In this document: positions 61,185-64,000 of the stretch, one piece after another
Layout: each line of letters opens with the position of its first letter
Position numbering within the stretch: the first letter of the stretch is position 1
Assembly: GCF_003116585.1 (NCBI RefSeq)
Contig: NZ_QEHM01000001.1
Span: 1 to 64,000, forward strand
From: Albibacillus kandeliae
Lineage (GTDB): Bacteria; Pseudomonadota; Alphaproteobacteria; Rhodobacterales; Rhodobacteraceae
Direction: 5' to 3'
Length of the DNA stretch: 64,000 bases
Made by a program: the position numbers and the translations under genes
The notes under the pieces: model-generated
Seen by the model: only the letters and a program-made list of their open reading frames with translations
Told to the model about the DNA's origin: nothing
Database searches by the model: none

Positions 61185-61775
61185 TCAATACTGGCTTTTC
61201 TTCAGCAGGTAGTCTCCGCTCCCGCGCTGAACCAGTTTATAGTATGCCTCTTCGGGCTCAGTATTAGCAGGATTTTCAATTTTTGCGAGCGCTAAGCGCA
61301 AATTGTCACGGATTGAGTCACTTTGGCCATTGTCCAGCGCGTAGGCCTTGTGAAAGAGCTGCCGCGCTTCGAGCACCTTGCCCTGTTCCATCAGCACAAC
61401 GCCGAGGTTGTTGAGCGGCGCGGGCCAGTCGGGGGCGTCCTCGACCGCGCGGCGCAGCAGTTTCTCGGCCTGACCGAGGCGGCCCAGACCGAGATTGGCG
61501 GTCCCCATACCACTCAGGATCTCGGGCGTCATGCCTTCCTTGAGCGCGGCGCGGGTGAAGGCGTCCATCGCCAAGTCGTACTCGCCCGCCTGCATCAGGC
61601 GGTTGCCGACCTCCACGCCGCTGACGGTCTCTCCGCGCGGGTCGACGCCGGGCGCAAAGGGCCCCCTGTCGCCCACGTCGATACGGTCCGGCACACAGGC
61701 AGAGGCCGCCGTCAGGACGGCGGCCAGCAGCGAGGCCAAGGCCAGAGGGTGCAGGTGCACACCCGATGTTTGCAT
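61185..61775 (-). CDS. TPR protein of the tad locus
   Basis: 196 residues with an N-terminal signal segment and a cysteine in AASAC that could be a lipidation site (position 27). TPR pattern NRLMQAGEYDLAMDAFTRAALKE, then NLGVVLMEQGKVLEARQLFHKAYALD. It is probably a second TadD-like protein. The start is 3 bp after the tadC stop, so they are coupled. Confidence 0.82.
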   Translation of the reverse strand: MQTSGVHLHPLALASLLAAVLTAASACVPDRIDVGDRGPFAPGVDPRGETVSGVEVGNRLMQAGEYDLAMDAFTRAALKEGMTPEILSGMGTANLGLGRLGQAEKLLRRAVEDAPDWPAPLNNLGVVLMEQGKVLEARQLFHKAYALDNGQSDSIRDNLRLALAKIENPANTEPEEAYYKLVQRGSGDYLLKKSQY

Positions 61776-61778
61776 GGG

Positions 61779-62759
61779 TTACTTGCTCATGTTGCCCAGG
61801 TTCGCGATGCCATTCGCGGAGGGTCCGACAAGGATGATCAGCAGCGGCGGCACCGTCAGCATCATTGTGGCGAGGGTCATCTTGGTTGGCAACTTGTTTG
61901 CAGCTTCCTCGGCGCGCATCACGCGCTTGTCCCGCATCTCGCTGGCGAAGACACGGAGCGCTTCGGAGATCGAGGTACCGAAGGTGGCCGACTGGATCAG
62001 CACGGTCACGAAGGACGAGATGTCCTGCACGCCGCAGCGTTCGCCCATGTCGCGCAGAACGGCGGATTTCTCCTTACCGGCCTTCATCTCGTAGGCGACC
62101 ATCTCGAACTCGTCGGCGAGGGCGGGGTAGGAGGCGTGCAGTTCGCGCGCCACCCGCACGATGGCCTGGTCCAGCGACTGGCCGGCTTCGACGCAGACCA
62201 GCAGCATATCGAGCGAGTCCGGGAAGCCGCGGGTGATGGCCTCCTTGCGCTCCTCGATGCGGCGGGTGATCCAGTATTTCGGCAGGTAGTACCCGGCGCC
62301 ACCTGGGCCGAGGATGTACATCATGGTCTGCTGGGTATCGAACTCCTTGCCGCCCGCGAGGTAGGTCACGTAGACCAGACCCGCGATCAGGCCGAGGACA
62401 CCGAGGACGAACTGCGCGAAGTGGAAGAAGCGCACGGCGTCCTTGGACTGGTAGCCCGCCTGGCGCAGCTTGAGCTGCATTTCCGAGAGCTGCTTGACAT
62501 CCTTGGGTTCGAGGAAGGTCGCGAACTTCTGAAGCTGTTCGTTGCGCCCGCCCTGACGCAGACGCTCCTTCTGGGGGCGCGTCTTGTCGTTGTCATTGGC
62601 GCTGCGCTTGAGTTTCTTCAGCGGATCCTCGGGCTGGTTCATCATCAGCGCGAGCACGCCCAGCACCATGAACAGGCCGAGCACGCCCATGATGATCAGC
62701 GGGCCGAAGGGGCCGAGCTGGCCAGTCAGGAAGGTATTGATGTTCTCGAGGAAGCCCAT
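61779..62759 (-). CDS. tadC: Tad pilus assembly inner-membrane protein TadC
   Basis: 326 residues. Type II secretion GspF-like domain in the C-terminal half (ASYPALADEFEMVAYEMKAG) with membrane helices at both ends. Forms the inner-membrane platform with TadB and is driven by the TadA/CpaF ATPase. Overlaps in operon with TadB, 10 bp apart. Confidence 0.9.
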   Translation of the reverse strand: MGFLENINTFLTGQLGPFGPLIIMGVLGLFMVLGVLALMMNQPEDPLKKLKRSANDNDKTRPQKERLRQGGRNEQLQKFATFLEPKDVKQLSEMQLKLRQAGYQSKDAVRFFHFAQFVLGVLGLIAGLVYVTYLAGGKEFDTQQTMMYILGPGGAGYYLPKYWITRRIEERKEAITRGFPDSLDMLLVCVEAGQSLDQAIVRVARELHASYPALADEFEMVAYEMKAGKEKSAVLRDMGERCGVQDISSFVTVLIQSATFGTSISEALRVFASEMRDKRVMRAEEAANKLPTKMTLATMMLTVPPLLIILVGPSANGIANLGNMSK

Positions 62760-62769
62760 GGATTTCTCC

Positions 62770-63738
62770 TCACACCTTGATGTTGGTCAGCACGCGCATC
62801 ACGATGAGGTTCAGCGTCAGCAGGATGCCCACGACAAAGCAGGCGGGGATGAAATAGGGGTGGTCGATCACCTCGTCGTAGTAGCCCGGGTCGTTGACCA
62901 GGATCACGGCGAGGCAGAGCAGCGGGAAGGCCGACAGGAACTTGCCCGACCACTGCGCCTCGGCGGTGATGGCCTTGACCCGGCGGAACAGGCGGAAGCG
63001 GGCACGGATCACCTTGGCGAGGCCCGCGAGGATCTCGGCGAGGTTACCGCCCGACTGCTGCTGGATGGTAACCGCGACCGAGAGGAAGCGGAGATCCTGC
63101 ATGTCGAGCCGTTCGGCCATGTCCTTGAGCGCCTCGCCCACGTCGCGGCCATAGGCGGCCTCGTCGGCAATGATGCCGAACTCGGTCGCCAGCGGATCCT
63201 CGATCTCCTTCGAGACGATGGTGATCGCCGAGGAGAAGGGGTGGCCGACGCGCAGGCTGCGCACCATCAGTTCGACGGCGTCGGGAAGCTGTTCCTCGAT
63301 CATGCTCATCCGCTTCTTGGCCTTCTTGTTGACCCAGAAGTAGATGCCGCCCGTGCCGATCCCGACCGAGGCGATCAGGCGCAGGGCGACCGGGGCCTCG
63401 GTTCCGATGGTGAGGCCGAGGAAGGCAAGGCAGGACACGCCGACCATGAGCATGATCAGCTGGCGCGGGGTAAAGGCGATGGCGGCCTTCTGGGCGCGGT
63501 CCGCCAGCAGGGAATAGAGCGGAATCGAGCGCGCCGACATGTGCTGGCGCATCTCCTTGCGGAGTTGTTCCAGCACCTGTTCGCGCCCGGTGCCCTTGTC
63601 GAGCATCTCGAGACGCCGGTTCACGCGGCTGTTCAGGCTGATGGATTTGCCGAAGGCCACCAGGTAGACGCCTTCGACCAGGACGATGACCCCGATGAAG
63701 ATCAGGCCATAGATGATTGGTTCAGCAGGGATTTGCAT
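62770..63738 (-). CDS. tadB: Tad pilus assembly inner-membrane protein TadB
   Basis: 322 residues, two pairs of membrane helices around the GspF-like domain (VGHPFSSAITIVSKEIEDPLATEFGIIADEAA). Start ATG overlaps the TadA stop by 1 bp (TGATG). Pairs with TadC as platform of the pilus. Confidence 0.9.
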   Translation of the reverse strand: MQIPAEPIIYGLIFIGVIVLVEGVYLVAFGKSISLNSRVNRRLEMLDKGTGREQVLEQLRKEMRQHMSARSIPLYSLLADRAQKAAIAFTPRQLIMLMVGVSCLAFLGLTIGTEAPVALRLIASVGIGTGGIYFWVNKKAKKRMSMIEEQLPDAVELMVRSLRVGHPFSSAITIVSKEIEDPLATEFGIIADEAAYGRDVGEALKDMAERLDMQDLRFLSVAVTIQQQSGGNLAEILAGLAKVIRARFRLFRRVKAITAEAQWSGKFLSAFPLLCLAVILVNDPGYYDEVIDHPYFIPACFVVGILLTLNLIVMRVLTNIKV

Positions 63739-64000
63739 CAGCGATGATCCATTACGGTGGGTTCGTAGATCGAGGCGGGGAGGTCATAGCCCCACATGCG
63801 GAAGCGTTCGGAGAAGTTCGAGCGCACGCCGGTGGCGGTGAAGTGGCCGATGATCTTGTTGTCCGGGGTCAGTCCGACCCGTTGGTACTTGAAGATCTCC
63901 TGCATCGAGATGACGTCGCCTTCCATGCCGGTGATCTCGGTGATCGAGGTCATGCGGCGCGAGCCGTCCTGAAGGCGGCTGGCCTGCACCAGAAGGTTCA
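63738..64000 (-). CDS. Tad pilus ATPase TadA/CpaF (partial, C-terminus)
   Basis: Only the last 87 residues are here; the reading frame is open through the right window edge. The end (SRMTSITEITGMEGDVI-like segment, then QEIFKYQRVG and VRSNFSERFRMWGYDLP) is typical of CpaF/TadA secretion ATPases. It powers Flp pilus assembly. The upstream genes of the tad operon lie outside the window. Confidence 0.85.
   Translation of the reverse strand, partial: NLLVQASRLQDGSRRMTSITEITGMEGDVISMQEIFKYQRVGLTPDNKIIGHFTATGVRSNFSERFRMWGYDLPASIYEPTVMDHR

Overview
This is a GC-rich, densely coded stretch of chromosome, most likely from a marine alphaproteobacterium of the Roseobacter group (Rhodobacteraceae). Evidence: a clear DMSP lyase DddP, many GC-rich genes with ATGA overlaps and several TTG/GTG starts, small families typical of that clade (DUF1127, DUF6455, DUF6314), a TRAP transporter, a Tad pilus locus and KpsC/KpsS capsule genes. 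I see no rRNA, tRNA, CRISPR array, prophage, insertion sequence or replication origin. No gene is obviously broken; one gene is cut by the right edge, and the polyol ABC operon probably continues past the left edge.

Layout. 0.1-3.6 kb: permease and binding protein of a polyol-type ABC importer with a LacI regulator and two related operators. 3.7-7.7 kb: AraC regulator, siderophore-type TonB receptor and an alpha/beta hydrolase (iron acquisition). 7.8-10.3 kb: CobW-type GTPase overlapping a YtcJ-like amidohydrolase. 10.35-19.2 kb: XRE-cupin regulator divergent from a five-gene peptide-type ABC importer followed by a dimethylglycine/sarcosine dehydrogenase-like flavoprotein; the divergent promoter region carries two 24-bp inverted repeats exactly 42 bp apart. 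19.2-22.4 kb: AraC regulator and a second TonB receptor behind a promoter whose -10 region lies inside a 24-bp palindrome containing a perfect BioR-type box (TTATCTATAA). 22.4-29.0 kb: DUF1203 gene, then opine-type dehydrogenase and 3-hydroxyacyl-CoA dehydrogenase, a DctPQM TRAP transporter and a GntR/FCD regulator, tied together by three copies of an AATTTCGAAATT-like palindrome. 29.2-33.7 kb: kpsS, export lipoprotein and kpsC (capsule).

33.9-44.3 kb: mostly housekeeping and small genes: riboflavin synthase, BioY, DUF6455 behind an FNR-like box, DUF6314, purB, two small exported proteins sharing one cysteine motif, a stand-alone FliG homologue, a drug/metabolite transporter, an LpxL-type acyltransferase, dddP, and a heme-dependent N-demethylase-like gene divergent from dddP. 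44.4-58.3 kb: two uncharacterised membrane-anchored proteins, Bax-inhibitor-1 family protein, DUF1127 and a divergent LysR regulator, two thioesterases, exported unknowns, a methyltransferase, a MOSC protein, a MarR/DHA2 efflux pair, and a DNA-repair pair (Lhr-like helicase and PdeM). 58.4-64.0 kb: the distal part of a Tad (Flp) pilus operon on the minus strand, ending in an AAA+ ATPase of unknown role.

The theme is uptake and breakdown of marine osmolytes and amines (polyols, peptide-like or methylated amine compounds, opine-like compounds, DMSP), plus iron or cofactor capture and surface structures (capsule, Tad pili). The observations most worth testing are regulatory: the BioR-like box in front of an AraC/TonB-receptor pair, the tandem inverted repeats at the XRE-cupin promoter, and the three-site GntR circuit. 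Starts were chosen by Shine-Dalgarno position and family alignment from memory; no database search was run.
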